A program made the position numbers and the translations under genes. From an uncultured Burkholderiales bacterium (GTDB lineage: Bacteria > Pseudomonadota > Gammaproteobacteria > Burkholderiales > Burkholderiaceae), in the NCBI GenBank assembly GCA_946480465.1, contig CAMLJY010000054.1:1-42849 (forward strand): DNA of 42,849 bases, written 5' to 3'. The notes below the pieces were generated by a model. The model was not told the DNA's origin. It searched no databases and saw only the letters and a list, made by a program, of their open reading frames with translations. Shown piece after piece: positions 8,201-16,796 of the stretch (position 1 is the stretch's first letter; each line of letters opens with the position of its first letter).

Positions 8201-8228
8201 CAAGCGTTAACACGCAAGCGCGTCAAGC
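8201..8228. repeat. three short direct repeats CAAGC(G) upstream of the parM-like gene
   Basis: CAAGCG occurs at 8201 and 8215 and CAAGC at 8224, all in the same orientation and ending 20 bases before the start codon of the actin-like gene. ParR-type proteins bind clustered short direct repeats upstream of their operon (parC) and repress it. These copies are few and irregularly spaced (14 and 9 bases), so a centromere or operator role is a hypothesis. Confidence 0.3.
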
Positions 8229-8248
8229 ATTGTCACGATTGGAAAACC

Positions 8249-9400
8249 ATGGCGAATTCGAACACTTCGAAGCTCCGGGCCCTGACCGGCGGCGGTGCCG
8301 AACCGGAAGCGGCCGCTGATGCAGGCGCCGCGCCGCAACCGGTGGTGCGCGCCATCGACGTCGGCTTCGGGCTCGTGAAGCTCAGCGTGCGCTCCGGCAA
8401 CGGTGTCGCGTTCATCAACTTCCCCTCCATGGCCATTCCGGCCGACGTCAGCGCGGTGCGTTCCCTCGGCACCCGCCGGCGCGACACCTTCGACGTGCCG
8501 GTCAACGGCGCCAAGTTCGAGGTCGGCCGCGACGTGGGCCTGGCCCAGGCCGGCGGCAGCTTCGGCCGCGACGTGACGGACGAGTTCTACCGCGGCACCA
8601 TCTACGAAGCGCTCACCAAGGGCGCGCTGCGCTACATGGCCGAGGCCGGCGACGCGGTGATCGACGTGCTGGTGCTGGGCCTGCCGGTCAACCAGTACAA
8701 CGACGCCAAGCGGCGCGACTACCTCACCTCGCACTACCAGGGCGAGATCGACATCGGCGACGACCGCAAGATCACCGTGCGCCGGGTGGCCGTGCAGGCG
8801 CAGCCGATGGGCGGCTACGCGGCGCTGGGCGAGCACCTGGACGAGCTGAACCGCGTCATCACCGCCACCGGCGGCGCGCTGCCGCCGCTGCCGAACGCGG
8901 AATCGCTGGACGACCTGGCCGTGCTGATGGTCGACCCCGGCGAGCACACGCTGGACTGGCTGATGATCCAGCAGGGCACCATCAACCCGCGCGCCAGCGG
9001 CGCCGCGTCCGATGCGGGCCGCCACCGCGTGGTGCGCCAGGTGCAGGAATCGCTGGCCGCGCACATCGGCCGCCCGCTGGGCCCCGCGGTGATGCCGCGC
9101 ATCAACGAGGCGCTGCGCCAGAAGCAGCCGGTGAAGCTCTCGGGCGTGAACCACCCGCTGGAGCCCTTCGAGCCCGAGATCATGAGCGTGGTCGAGGACT
9201 CGCTGAACCGCATGATCGACGGCCTGCGCGACGCGCACGAGATCATCGACCTGATCGTCGTCGTCGGTGGCCACCCCGAGCGCTTCCGCGACGTGCTGGC
9301 GCGCCGCTTCCCGGCGATCCCGGTGTTCATCATGCCGGAGCCGATGTCCGCCAACGTGCGGGGCTTCCAGCTGATCGGCGAGGCGCTGGCCGAGGGTTGA
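8249..9400 (+). CDS. actin-like ATPase, ParM/StbA family
   Basis: The 383-aa product has a 30-residue variable N-terminus and then the actin-fold nucleotide motifs. Phosphate-1 is AIDVGFGLVKLSV (D37, G39, K44). Phosphate-2 is VLMVDPGEHTLDW (about residue 229). The adenosine motif is IVVVGGHPERFRDVL (about 339). GTIYEALTKGALRYM and VLVLGLPVNQY fit ParM/StbA and PRTRC protein D-type sequences. Such proteins polymerise with ATP and push or partition DNA, usually of plasmids. Here the gene sits among ordinary chromosomal genes, with no replication genes in view. The ATG at 8249 was chosen because homology begins shortly after it. A second small gene follows 34 bases downstream. Confidence 0.85.
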   Translation: MANSNTSKLRALTGGGAEPEAAADAGAAPQPVVRAIDVGFGLVKLSVRSGNGVAFINFPSMAIPADVSAVRSLGTRRRDTFDVPVNGAKFEVGRDVGLAQAGGSFGRDVTDEFYRGTIYEALTKGALRYMAEAGDAVIDVLVLGLPVNQYNDAKRRDYLTSHYQGEIDIGDDRKITVRRVAVQAQPMGGYAALGEHLDELNRVITATGGALPPLPNAESLDDLAVLMVDPGEHTLDWLMIQQGTINPRASGAASDAGRHRVVRQVQESLAAHIGRPLGPAVMPRINEALRQKQPVKLSGVNHPLEPFEPEIMSVVEDSLNRMIDGLRDAHEIIDLIVVVGGHPERFRDVLARRFPAIPVFIMPEPMSANVRGFQLIGEALAEG

Positions 9401-9434
9401 CGCGCCCGCGCCCGATCATCCGGTCCGAGCCAAC

Positions 9435-10175
9435 GTGGGTCTGCTTCGCCTCGAACTCGACATCGACGCCGATGTGTACCCCGAGCTGCATGCGACGCTG
9501 ACTTCGCTGGTTAGCGACGCGTCGCGCGGCGAGCGCCTGCGCCAGCTGGCGGCCGCCGGCCTGGTGTGGGAGAAGCTGCGCATCCGCGGCCATGCGGCGC
9601 TGCACGGCGTGGCGCCGGAAACGGTGCCGCCCGTGGCGGCGCCCGCGCCGCGGGCGGCCAAGGCCAGCCGTGCGGGCGCCGCCGCGCGTGCCCCCGCGCC
9701 GGCCGGGGTGGCACCGCTGGTGGCGCCGCCGGCGCCCCGCCCGCCACCCCCCCGGCCGGTGGTGCCCCGGCCGGCCCCGCCCGCCGGTTTCGTCGACCTG
9801 GCGCTCGACGCGGTGCCCGCCCCGGCCGAGGCGCCGTGGCCGCCGGTGCTGATGGACGTCGTCGAGCCGGAGTCCTACGGCTCCGCGGTGCCGGTGGCCG
9901 TGGCGATCGAGGAACGCACGTCCCGCCCGATGCCGCTGGCCGCCGTGCCGGCGCCGATCCCGGTGGCGGCACCCACGCCCGCGGCAGTGCCCGTCCCCGC
10001 GGCGGTGCCGGTGCCTGCACCGGTGGCGGTGGCCTTGGCGCGCGAGCGCGGCGCCGCCGACGACGGGCGTGATGAAGAAGCCGCGCCCGCCCCCGAGCTG
10101 CCGGTCGAGCACCGCTCGTCCACCCGCTCGCGCCTGCTGCGCATGAAGGAAAAAGGGCTGTTCAAGAACGGCTGA
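9435..10175 (+). CDS. small protein downstream of parM, possible ParR/StbB-like adaptor
   Basis: The 246-aa product has three parts. Residues 1-55 form a compact domain, beginning with a short strand (LRLELDIDAD), then two helices (PELHATLTSLVSDA and RGERLRQLAAAGLVWEK), the order expected for a ribbon-helix-helix DNA-binding fold. Residues 60-215 are a long Pro/Ala/Val linker. The last 18 residues (RSRLLRMKEKGLFKNG) form a basic amphipathic helix. ParR proteins combine an N-terminal ribbon-helix-helix with a C-terminal peptide that binds the ParM filament tip, so the layout suits a partner for the gene just upstream. The start is GTG at 9435. No sequence identity to known ParR is claimed. Confidence 0.6.
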   Translation: MGLLRLELDIDADVYPELHATLTSLVSDASRGERLRQLAAAGLVWEKLRIRGHAALHGVAPETVPPVAAPAPRAAKASRAGAAARAPAPAGVAPLVAPPAPRPPPPRPVVPRPAPPAGFVDLALDAVPAPAEAPWPPVLMDVVEPESYGSAVPVAVAIEERTSRPMPLAAVPAPIPVAAPTPAAVPVPAAVPVPAPVAVALARERGAADDGRDEEAAPAPELPVEHRSSTRSRLLRMKEKGLFKNG

Positions 10176-10207
10176 GCGGGACAGCGGGTCGGCGGACGGC
10201 GGACGAC

Positions 10208-10250
10208 GTGCGGCGTGCGGCGTGCGGCGTGCGGCGTGCGGGCGTGCGGC
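10208..10250. repeat. tandem 7-bp repeat, unit GTGCGGC
   Basis: About six head-to-tail copies of GTGCGGC, the fifth slightly altered by one extra G, lie in the gap between the convergent ParR-like and chemoreceptor genes. It is a simple microsatellite-like array, prone to length change by slippage, with no evident function. Confidence 0.8.
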
Positions 10251-10260
10251 GGCCGCCGGC

Positions 10261-11805
10261 TCAGCGGAACACCGACACCGCCTCCGCGAGCCGCTCCGCC
10301 TGCTGCTGCAGGCTGCCGGATGCGGCGGCGCTCTGCTCGACCAAGGCGGCGTTCTGCTGCGTGAGCTGGTCCAGGTGCGCGACCGCTTGGCCCACCTGGC
10401 TGATGCCGCTGCGCTGCTCGCGGGTGGCGCTGCTGATCTCGGCCATCATGGCCGAGACCCGCGTCACCTGGCCGACGATTTCCTGCATCGTGCGGCCGGC
10501 CTCCTGCACGGTCTGCGTGCCGGCTTCGACCTTCGCGACGCTGTCGGCGATCAGCGACTTGATCTCGCGCGCGGCCTCGGCGCTGCGACCCGCCAGCGCG
10601 CGGACCTCGCCGGCCACCACGGCGAAGCCGCGTCCCTGCTCACCTGCCCGGGCGGCTTCCACCGCGGCATTCAGTGCGAGCAGGTTGGTCTGGAAGGCGA
10701 TGGCGTCGATGGCGCCGCTGATGTCCGCGATCTTGCGCGAGCTGGCGCTGATTTCGTCCATCACCGCGATCACCTGGGCCACCGCCTTGCCGCCCACCGC
10801 CGCCGCCTCGCTGGCCGATCCGGAGAGCTCGTTGGCCTGCTGGGCGGTCTCGGCGTTGTTGGCCACGGTGGCGGTCATTTCTTCCATCGACGAAGCGGTC
10901 TGCTCCACGCTGGCGGCCGCCTGCTCGGTGCGTGTGCTCAGGTCGTCGTTGCCCTGCGCGATCTCCTTGGCGGCGACCTGCACCGCCAGCACCTGCTCGG
11001 CGACGTCGTCGATCAGCCAGCGGAACATCAGGCCGAGCTGGCTGACCGCGCGCAGGGTCATGCCGATCTCGTCGACGCGGTTCATGTGGGAGACGTCGTG
11101 GCCCTCGCCGCTGGCGACGCGCAGCGCCTCGGCGCGCAGCCGTTCCAGCGGCGTGGCGATCTGCGCCTCCAGCGCCCAGGACACCAGCGCCAGCACCACT
11201 GCGGCAAGGCCGGCCATGCCGGCCGTGGCGGCAGGCCCGGCACCGGACAGCCAGACACCGGCCGCCAGCAGCGGCACGGCGGCCAGCAGGCCGGTGCGGA
11301 TGCGCCAGCGCACGCTCATCGTCTGCGCTAGCGACAGCACGCGCCCGAGGCCGCCGCGCACGGCCAGCCCCTTGTGCAGGCGGACGCGGCCGCGTCCGCC
11401 TTCGGCGAGGCCGCCGTACAGCGCCTCCGCGGCCGCGACCTCGTCGCGCGAGGGCTTGGTGCGCACCGACAGGTAGCCGACCGTGCTGCCGTTGCGCACC
11501 AGCGGCGTCGCGTTGGCGCGCACCCAGTAGTGGTCGCCGTTCTTGCGGCGGTTCTTGACCAGCGCGGTCCACGGTTCGCCGCCTTCCAGCGTGCGCCACA
11601 GGTCGGCGAATGCCGCGGGCGGCATGTCCGGGTGCCGCACCAGGTTGTGGGGCTGTCCCTGCAGCTCGTCGCGGCTGTAGCCGCTGACCTCGATGAACGC
11701 CTGGTTCGCATAGCCGATGCGGCCGCGCGGGTCCGTGGTGGACATCAGCGTCGCATCGTCGGGGACATCGAACTCCCGCTCGGTCACGGGCAGATTCATT
11801 CGCAT
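10261..11805 (-). CDS. PAS-domain methyl-accepting chemotaxis protein, aerotaxis receptor type
   Basis: The 514-aa product starts [12 protein letters not shown], the usual Aer-like opening. An N-terminal PAS domain follows, about residues 20-120 ([51 protein letters not shown]). Then come a membrane anchor with two hydrophobic stretches (about 160-210), a HAMP-like segment ([18 protein letters not shown]), and the MCP signalling domain with its hairpin tip [20 protein letters not shown]. No C-terminal CheR-binding pentapeptide is present (ends AEAVSVFR). Such receptors sense redox or oxygen through PAS-bound FAD or haem and feed CheA/CheW. An FNR/Anr-type palindrome lies 131 bases upstream. 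The frame is open to 11841, but the internal ATG fits the family better. Confidence 0.9.
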   Translation of the reverse strand: MRMNLPVTEREFDVPDDATLMSTTDPRGRIGYANQAFIEVSGYSRDELQGQPHNLVRHPDMPPAAFADLWRTLEGGEPWTALVKNRRKNGDHYWVRANATPLVRNGSTVGYLSVRTKPSRDEVAAAEALYGGLAEGGRGRVRLHKGLAVRGGLGRVLSLAQTMSVRWRIRTGLLAAVPLLAAGVWLSGAGPAATAGMAGLAAVVLALVSWALEAQIATPLERLRAEALRVASGEGHDVSHMNRVDEIGMTLRAVSQLGLMFRWLIDDVAEQVLAVQVAAKEIAQGNDDLSTRTEQAAASVEQTASSMEEMTATVANNAETAQQANELSGSASEAAAVGGKAVAQVIAVMDEISASSRKIADISGAIDAIAFQTNLLALNAAVEAARAGEQGRGFAVVAGEVRALAGRSAEAAREIKSLIADSVAKVEAGTQTVQEAGRTMQEIVGQVTRVSAMMAEISSATREQRSGISQVGQAVAHLDQLTQQNAALVEQSAAASGSLQQQAERLAEAVSVFR

Positions 11806-11935
11806 GGCGGGCTCCGGACTGCTCCCCGCATCGCGGGGCATGGCTGGGTAGAGCGCCCGGCGCAGCCTGCGGCCGAGCCGAACCTACCTTGCAGGGGAGC
11901 GTGCCGCCGTTCGAGGCCGGAAGGGTTGACGTGCG

Positions 11936-11949
11936 TCAATCCGCCGGCC
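11936..11949 (-). promoter_or_regulatory. FNR/Anr-type box TTGAC-N4-GTCAA
   Basis: TTGACGTGCGTCAA is a perfect inverted repeat matching the CRP/FNR-superfamily pattern TTGAY-N4-RTCAA used by FNR, Anr and Dnr. It lies in the gap between the stop of phhA and the start of the PAS chemoreceptor, on the upstream side of the latter. Oxygen- or NO-responsive control of an aerotaxis-type receptor would make sense. Confidence 0.5.
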
Positions 11950-11980
11950 CGCCGCTCGTGGCGGCGCGGGCCGTGGCCGC

Positions 11981-12898
11981 TTACTTCACGCGTTTTGCAG
12001 CGTGGTAGGAGCCATCGCCGCGGCTGACGACGCGGTCGCTGGGCAACACGTCGCCGGGCTGGTATTCCGGACCGCTGTCCAGCCGCGCGTACAGCGGCGC
12101 GAAGTCGATGCGGGCCAGCTCCAGCAGCTCGTCCAGGTCGCCGATGACGAAGTAGCTTTCCTGGAAATCGTCGATGCGGTAGTTGGTGCGCATCACCCGT
12201 TCCAGGTCGAAGCGGATGCGGTTGGGCGAGGCGCTGTCCAGCGAGAACACGGTCTCGGTGAAGGACGAGGCGATGCCGGCGCCATAGATGCGCACACCGT
12301 CGGGCTGCAGCAGCAGGCCGAACTCCACCGTGTACCAGTAGACCCGCGCCAGGTTCTTCAGCTTGCCCAGGCGCTGCGCGCGCAGGCCGCCTTCGCCATA
12401 GGCCTGGATGTAGTCGGCGATCACCGGGTTCATCAGCATCGGCACGTGGCCGAACACGTCGTGGAAGACGTCGGGCTCCTCCAGGTAGTCCAGCTCATGC
12501 GGCTTGCGGATGAAATGGCCGGCCGGAAAGCGCCGGTTCGCCAGGTGCTCGAAGAACACGTCGTCCGGCACCAGCCCGGGCACGGCGACCACCTGCCAGC
12601 CGGTGCGCTGCATCAGCACGTCGGACAGGCGCCGGAAGTCCGGGATCTCGTCGGCGCCGATCGGCAGGGCCTGCATGCCGCGCACGAATTCGTCGCATGC
12701 GCGGCCGGGCAGCAGCCGGGTCTGGCGTTCGTACAGCGTCTTCCAGACGCCGTGTTCCTCGGCCGTGTAGTTGTCCCAGCCCTGGTCGATGGTCCAGTCG
12801 GCGCGCTCGGGGCGGGCGCCGTCACCGGCGGCCAGGCCGTGCTTGCTGCTGGCGGCGGCGGTGGATGCGCCGGCCTGTTCGTTCAGCTGGCGCTGCAT
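11981..12898 (-). CDS. phhA: phenylalanine 4-monooxygenase
   Basis: This cytoplasmic iron enzyme hydroxylates phenylalanine to tyrosine using O2 and tetrahydropterin. The 305-aa product contains the catalytic core of aromatic amino acid hydroxylases: RTGWQVVAVPGLVP, FIRKPHELDYLEEPD, then the iron ligands in HDVFGHVPML (H146, H151) and the Glu in YWYTVEFGL (E192). The pterin-binding GAGIASSFTE segment follows. The first 33 residues are a variable extension. Its ATG overlaps the stop of phhB as TGATG, so the pair is translationally coupled, as in other proteobacteria. No divergent PhhR-type regulator is adjacent. Confidence 0.96.
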   Translation of the reverse strand: MQRQLNEQAGASTAAASSKHGLAAGDGARPERADWTIDQGWDNYTAEEHGVWKTLYERQTRLLPGRACDEFVRGMQALPIGADEIPDFRRLSDVLMQRTGWQVVAVPGLVPDDVFFEHLANRRFPAGHFIRKPHELDYLEEPDVFHDVFGHVPMLMNPVIADYIQAYGEGGLRAQRLGKLKNLARVYWYTVEFGLLLQPDGVRIYGAGIASSFTETVFSLDSASPNRIRFDLERVMRTNYRIDDFQESYFVIGDLDELLELARIDFAPLYARLDSGPEYQPGDVLPSDRVVSRGDGSYHAAKRVK

Positions 12899-13209
12899 CA
12901 GGCGTCTCCCCGGCAGGCGCGGTCGTACAGGCGGTCGGTGGTCTGCGCCAGCGTCAGGTCGCGGGTCGAGAGGCCTTGCACGTCATGCGTGGTCCAGGTG
13001 ATCGAGACGCGGTTGTAGACGTTGGACCACTCGGGGTGGTGGTCATGCTTCTCGGCCGCCAGCGCCACCTGGGCCATGAAGCCGAAGGCCTGCACGAAGT
13101 CATCGAACACGAAATCGCGGCGCAGCATGCCGCCGCGTTCGGCGTCGTACCGCCATTTGGGCAGGGTTTGTGGCAGGGCTGCCAGGTCGGTGGGGTCCAG
13201 CTTCTTCAC
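12898..13209 (-). CDS. phhB: pterin-4a-carbinolamine dehydratase
   Basis: The 103-aa product recycles the 4a-hydroxy-tetrahydropterin formed by phenylalanine hydroxylase. It has the family's active-site block [19 protein letters not shown], with H55, H57 and H58, and the later [10 protein letters not shown] (H75). The length is standard for the DCoH family. The start is a GTG at 13209, fixed by AAGGAG (complement of 13217-13222) seven bases upstream. A possible -10 element TACAGT (complement of 13251-13256) would give a leader of about 40 bases. It is the first gene of the phhBA pair. Confidence 0.95.
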   Translation of the reverse strand: MKKLDPTDLAALPQTLPKWRYDAERGGMLRRDFVFDDFVQAFGFMAQVALAAEKHDHHPEWSNVYNRVSITWTTHDVQGLSTRDLTLAQTTDRLYDRACRGDA

Positions 13210-13250
13210 GGCAAATCTCCTTGGTGCGCGAGCACGGGCCGAATCGCGTC

Positions 13251-13256
13251 ACTGTA
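13251..13256 (-). promoter_or_regulatory. possible -10 element of the phhBA promoter
   Basis: TACAGT on the minus strand lies about 40 bases upstream of the phhB start, in a locally less GC-rich stretch. No convincing -35 element is seen, so this is tentative. Confidence 0.3.
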
Positions 13257-13401
13257 GGCAAGAGCGCGCGCAGGTTTTGGCTGATTTGGCCTTCACCATG
13301 CTGGGATCATGATGCGTTTCTGCGCTTGCGGACGATTTCGCGCGTGATTTCGCCGCCGGGCATGGATTACACGCAGATTCCAGGCGTCACCTGGGGAATC
13401 A

Positions 13402-13422
13402 CCGTGCCGCCGGGTGGCACGG
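13402..13422. terminator. hairpin after the HD-GYP-like gene
   Basis: CCGTGCC (13402-13408) and GGCACGG (13416-13422) form a 7-bp stem around a 7-base loop, just downstream of the minus-strand gene ending at 13458. There is no T-run, so termination is uncertain. Confidence 0.35.
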
Positions 13423-13457
13423 CGCGCCGCGCCACCCGCATGCGTGCGGCGGCGGTG

Positions 13458-14669
13458 TCAGGCCGTCAGCGGCAACAGGGCCGCCAGCTCGGGCGTGCGC
13501 CAGGCCTGCTGCGGCGCCAGCGCCTCGACGACGGCGAATTCGGGATCACCGGGCGTGCGCAGCACCGGGGTCGACGGGGCGAGGCCCTCGCCGCTGGCGA
13601 TCGTTGCCACCACCGGCCACTGCGGGCGGCTGCCGCAGCCCACCACGATCGCCAGGTCGCCGTTCACCAGGCGAACCAGGCTGCCCGGCGGGTAGATGCC
13701 CAGGGCGCGGACCAGCAGCATGCCGGCCTCGTCGGGCTGGCCGTCCTCGGCGTGGTAGGCCGCCTGCGCGGCGTCGGCGGGTGATTGGGCGGGCCGCGTC
13801 GCCTCGGGGCTCAGCAGGGTCGCGAACAGGTCCACGCGCTGCAGCACGCGCGACAGCAGCAGCGGGCGGCGGCGCGGCGCCAGCGGGCCGCAGGTGGCGT
13901 CGTGGTGGTGCGCCACCGCCTGCACCCAGTTGGGATCGATCACGCCGAGTTGCTCGAGCAGGCGGGCCGAGGCGCGGGCGTGCCCCGCGAGCTGCTGCCG
14001 CTGCTCGGGCGTGGGCGGGTGGGACTGGCACGCCAGCGTGTCGTACAGCCCGGTGATGGACAGGTTCATCGTCAGCGCGGCCAGCGCCAGGGCCTCGCGC
14101 TCCAGCAGCGTCAGCGCGGGAATGCGGCGGGCGACCAGGGTGGCCACGACCGCGCACAGCAAGGCATGCCCGGCGTGGCGGTCCGCGTCCGGGTGCGTGG
14201 CGGCATGGGTCAGCGCCAGCAGCGTGCGGTTGGCGTGCCGCTCCAGCTGCTGCATCAGCTCGTCCTGCAGCTCGCGCAGGTTCGACAGGAAGCGCGGCTC
14301 GCGCGGGGCGCGCAGCAGCGTCGCCGTGGAGCGCCGCAACGCCTGCCAGTACAGCGCATCGGCACGGTCGCTGTCGGCGGTGGGCGCGGCGATGCGCTCG
14401 ACGCTGGGCAGCACCGCGGGATCGCCGGCGTCCTGGGTGTCCACCCACAGCCCGCGGCGCAACAGCGCGCGCGTGGCGTCGTCGTCGACCAGCGTCACGC
14501 CGCGCTCGACCAGCACGCGGCCGGCCGCGTCGCGCAGGGGGAAGGGCGTGGGGCGGCTGATGTACAGCGCGTCGGTGGACAGGCGCACCAGCGAGGAGAC
14601 CGATGGCGCGCTCTCGCGCCACAGGGCGTGCAGCACGCTGTCCCAGGAAGGCAGGAGTCGTTGCGGCAT
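13458..14669 (-). CDS. HD-GYP-like protein with degenerate active site
   Basis: The 403-aa product (MPQRLLPSWD...) has an N-terminal domain of about 170 residues containing ALYISRPTPFPLRDAAGRVL, like the domain ahead of HD-GYP modules. The second half follows the HD-GYP helix order: HAGHALLCAVVATLVARR, LERE-ALALAALTMNLSITGLYD, HARASARLLEQLGV, WVQAVAHHHD, and RVLQRVDLFATLL. The His-Asp dyad expected after ALAAL is replaced by MN, and no GYP is seen. It is therefore unlikely to hydrolyse cyclic di-GMP and may act as a binding or scaffold protein. A sigma-28-like promoter lies immediately upstream, linking it to motility. The ATG at 14669 lies only 7 bases past the -10, so a leaderless mRNA or a later start is possible. 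Confidence 0.75.
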   Translation of the reverse strand: MPQRLLPSWDSVLHALWRESAPSVSSLVRLSTDALYISRPTPFPLRDAAGRVLVERGVTLVDDDATRALLRRGLWVDTQDAGDPAVLPSVERIAAPTADSDRADALYWQALRRSTATLLRAPREPRFLSNLRELQDELMQQLERHANRTLLALTHAATHPDADRHAGHALLCAVVATLVARRIPALTLLEREALALAALTMNLSITGLYDTLACQSHPPTPEQRQQLAGHARASARLLEQLGVIDPNWVQAVAHHHDATCGPLAPRRRPLLLSRVLQRVDLFATLLSPEATRPAQSPADAAQAAYHAEDGQPDEAGMLLVRALGIYPPGSLVRLVNGDLAIVVGCGSRPQWPVVATIASGEGLAPSTPVLRTPGDPEFAVVEALAPQQAWRTPELAALLPLTA

Positions 14670-14676
14670 GTCTGGT

Positions 14677-14704
14677 TTATCGGCGCGTTCGGGCCCGATA
14701 TTGA
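14677..14704 (-). promoter_or_regulatory. sigma-28 (FliA)-type promoter of the HD-GYP-like gene
   Basis: On the minus strand, TCAA (14701-14704) and GCCGATAA (14677-14684) are separated by 16 bases. The -10 is an 8/8 match to the FliA consensus. The same TCAA-N16-GCCGATRA arrangement stands before the MCP gene at 15124. Confidence 0.55.
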
Positions 14705-15011
14705 CAAGAATCTGAAAATATCTGCAATACCCATGCGGGCTTTGCACGGTGAATGCGATGGCGTGCCTGCCCGACTCCGCCGCACCCTTTGGACCGTGAC
14801 TTAGTGCCGGAAATGCGTTCCCGTCGCGCGCACCGTCTTGGAGCCGTTTCTCGCCGGAATTCCGTGGCAAGCGCTGGTGGGTGGTGTGCGGGTTTTCCCT
14901 CGTGATAGCGCTGTCAGGGTTGGCCGGCGGACCGCCCCGCGGCGCGCCGCGCTGGCGTGCTCCACCGGGCGGATTCACCCATCTGGTGCGCCGCCAGGCG
15001 GTGCCGCGCGC

Positions 15012-15039
15012 TCAAGCCCGGCGCGGCCTGCGCCGATGA
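15012..15039 (+). promoter_or_regulatory. sigma-28 (FliA)-type promoter of the MCP gene
   Basis: TCAA (15012-15015), 16 bases, then GCCGATGA (15032-15039), a 7/8 match to the FliA -10. It lies about 85 bases upstream of the chemoreceptor start at 15124. Chemoreceptor genes are standard members of the FliA regulon. Confidence 0.6.
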
Positions 15040-15123
15040 CGGGCGCTGGAGGCGGGAGAAGGCGGCAGTACCGCACGGCGCGGTTCCGCACCCTGCCGAG
15101 GATCCGACATGGAGGATGGGGTG

Positions 15124-16677
15124 ATGGCTTGGCTTCGCAGGATGTCGTTGTCGGTTCGCCTGGGCCTGGGTTTCGGCCTGGTGATGGTGCTGCTGCTGCT
15201 GGCGGTGGGCTTGTCGATGGCGCGCCTGCGCCAACTGGGCGATGAACTGGCTTATGCCGAACGCCAGGCCGCGCGCGCCCAACAGGCCGAGGCCTGGAAG
15301 CAGCTGACCGACCTCAACGCCGATCGCACGATGGCGCTGGTGGTCTCCGGCGGGCACGAGGCGCTGTCGGCGCTGTTTTCCCAACGCATGAAAGACGCGT
15401 CCGCGCGCATCAGCGAGCTGCAGAAGGCGCTGGAGCAGTCGCTGCACGGCGACGAGGACCGACGACTGTTCGCCGACGTCGGCGCCAAGCGCCAGGCCTA
15501 CGTCGATGCGCGCAAGGCGGTGTTCGAGCTTCACAAAGCCGGTGATGCCGCCGCCGCCACCGCGGCCGCCGAGCGCCGCCTGGCACCGGCCGCCACGGCC
15601 TACCTGGCGGCCATCGGTGCACTGCGCGAGCGCACCGATGCCGAGGCCGCGCGCCGCCGCGAGGCCGCGGCGCAGGCCGTGGCGCGCACGCAGGCCTGGC
15701 TGGCCGGCCTGGCCGCCGCGTGCCTGCTGATCGGCAGCGTGGCGGCCCGGCTGATCAGCGCGTCGGTGACGCGGCCGCTGGCGCAGGCCGTGGCCGCCAC
15801 GGCCGCGATGGCCGATGGCGACCTGGCCCGGCCCCTGGGCGAGGACCAGGGGCGCGACGAAGTGGCGCGGCTGCTGCAGTCGGTGGCGCGCATGCAGCAG
15901 TCGCTGCGCGGCATCGTGGCGCAGGTGCGGGCGTCCAGCGAATCGATCTCGACCGGCGCCGCCCAGGTGGCCGCCGGCAATGCCGACCTGTCCCAGCGCA
16001 CCGAGACCGCCGCCGGCCGGCTGCAGCAATCGGCCGCGGCGCTGCACGAGCTGGCCACCAGCGTGGAAGGCGGCGCCGGTGCGGCGCGCACCGCGGCCCA
16101 GCAGGCCGATGCGGCACGCGGCGCGGTGCAGCAGGGCACGGGCGCGGTCGAGCGCGTGGTCGGCAGCATGGCGTCGATCGCGACGCACTCGCGCCGCATC
16201 GCCGACATCTCGGGGGCGATCGAGGGCATTGCGTTCCAGACCAACATCCTGGCGCTGAACGCCGCGGTGGAGGCGGCGCGCGCGGGTGAACACGGCCGCG
16301 GCTTCGCCGTCGTCGCGGGCGAGGTGCGGCAGCTGGCGCAGCGCAGCGCGCAGGCGGCGCGCGAGATCTCGGGCCTGGTCGGCGAGAGCGTGGACAGCGT
16401 CGATGCCGGCCAGAAGCGCGCGACCGAGGCCGCGGGCACGATGGCGCAGATCCTGCGCCAGGTGGAATCGCTGTCGGCGCTGGTCACCCAGATCAGCGGC
16501 GCCGCGCAGGAGCAGGGGCGCGGCATCGGCGAGGTCAACCAGGCGGTGGCTCAACTGGACGTCGCGACGCAGCAGAACGCCGCGCTGGTGGAGGAGGCCA
16601 CCGCCGCCGCCGACAGCCTGAACGGCCAGGCCCAGCGCCTGGTGGCCGCGGTGGGTGTCTTCAGGCTTCAGGTGTGA
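15124..16677 (+). CDS. methyl-accepting chemotaxis protein (Tar/Tsr-like)
   Basis: The 517-aa product ([20 protein letters not shown]...) is a classical transmembrane chemoreceptor. It has TM1 at about residues 11-31, then a helical ligand-binding domain of about 160 residues (four-helix-bundle type) and TM2 at about 195-220. A HAMP domain follows ([20 protein letters not shown]), then a long cytoplasmic coiled coil with the signalling tip [20 protein letters not shown]. The ligand is unknown. The ATG at 15124 is chosen because GGAGGA lies 8 bases upstream; an in-frame ATG at 15109 would add MEDGV. There is no C-terminal pentapeptide. A FliA-type promoter precedes it. Confidence 0.93.
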   Translation: MAWLRRMSLSVRLGLGFGLVMVLLLLAVGLSMARLRQLGDELAYAERQAARAQQAEAWKQLTDLNADRTMALVVSGGHEALSALFSQRMKDASARISELQKALEQSLHGDEDRRLFADVGAKRQAYVDARKAVFELHKAGDAAAATAAAERRLAPAATAYLAAIGALRERTDAEAARRREAAAQAVARTQAWLAGLAAACLLIGSVAARLISASVTRPLAQAVAATAAMADGDLARPLGEDQGRDEVARLLQSVARMQQSLRGIVAQVRASSESISTGAAQVAAGNADLSQRTETAAGRLQQSAAALHELATSVEGGAGAARTAAQQADAARGAVQQGTGAVERVVGSMASIATHSRRIADISGAIEGIAFQTNILALNAAVEAARAGEHGRGFAVVAGEVRQLAQRSAQAAREISGLVGESVDSVDAGQKRATEAAGTMAQILRQVESLSALVTQISGAAQEQGRGIGEVNQAVAQLDVATQQNAALVEEATAAADSLNGQAQRLVAAVGVFRLQV

Positions 16678-16765
16678 CTGATGGATATCAAATAAAGTGA
16701 GCGTGTAATTCTCCGGCCAGGGCCGGCGCCGCGCAGGGCGCGATCGCACCTCGGTTAGAGTGGCG

Positions 16766-16784
16766 CCCGTTTTTGCGGGTTTTT
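16766..16784 (+). terminator. short hairpin with T-run ahead of the FAD reductase gene
   Basis: CCCG-TTTTTG-CGGG followed by TTTTT has the form of a small intrinsic terminator. It lies 89 bases after the MCP stop and ends 13 bases before the next start codon, so it may end MCP transcription or act as a leader element. The four-pair stem is weak. Confidence 0.4.
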
Positions 16785-16796
16785 CGGGATCGGGAC

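Larger units (their letters stand above)
14670..15123. other. divergent intergenic region without a gene
   Basis: About 450 bases separate the two divergent genes. It holds two opposed sigma-28-like promoters (14677-14704 minus, 15012-15039 plus) and an AT-rich pocket around 14700-14735. I see no credible coding frame or RNA gene in it. Confidence 0.7.

Noticed and set aside
16713..16726. CCGGCC-AG-GGCCGG palindrome after the MCP gene
   Set aside because: The loop is too short and there is no T-run; the hairpin at 16766-16784 is the better terminator candidate.
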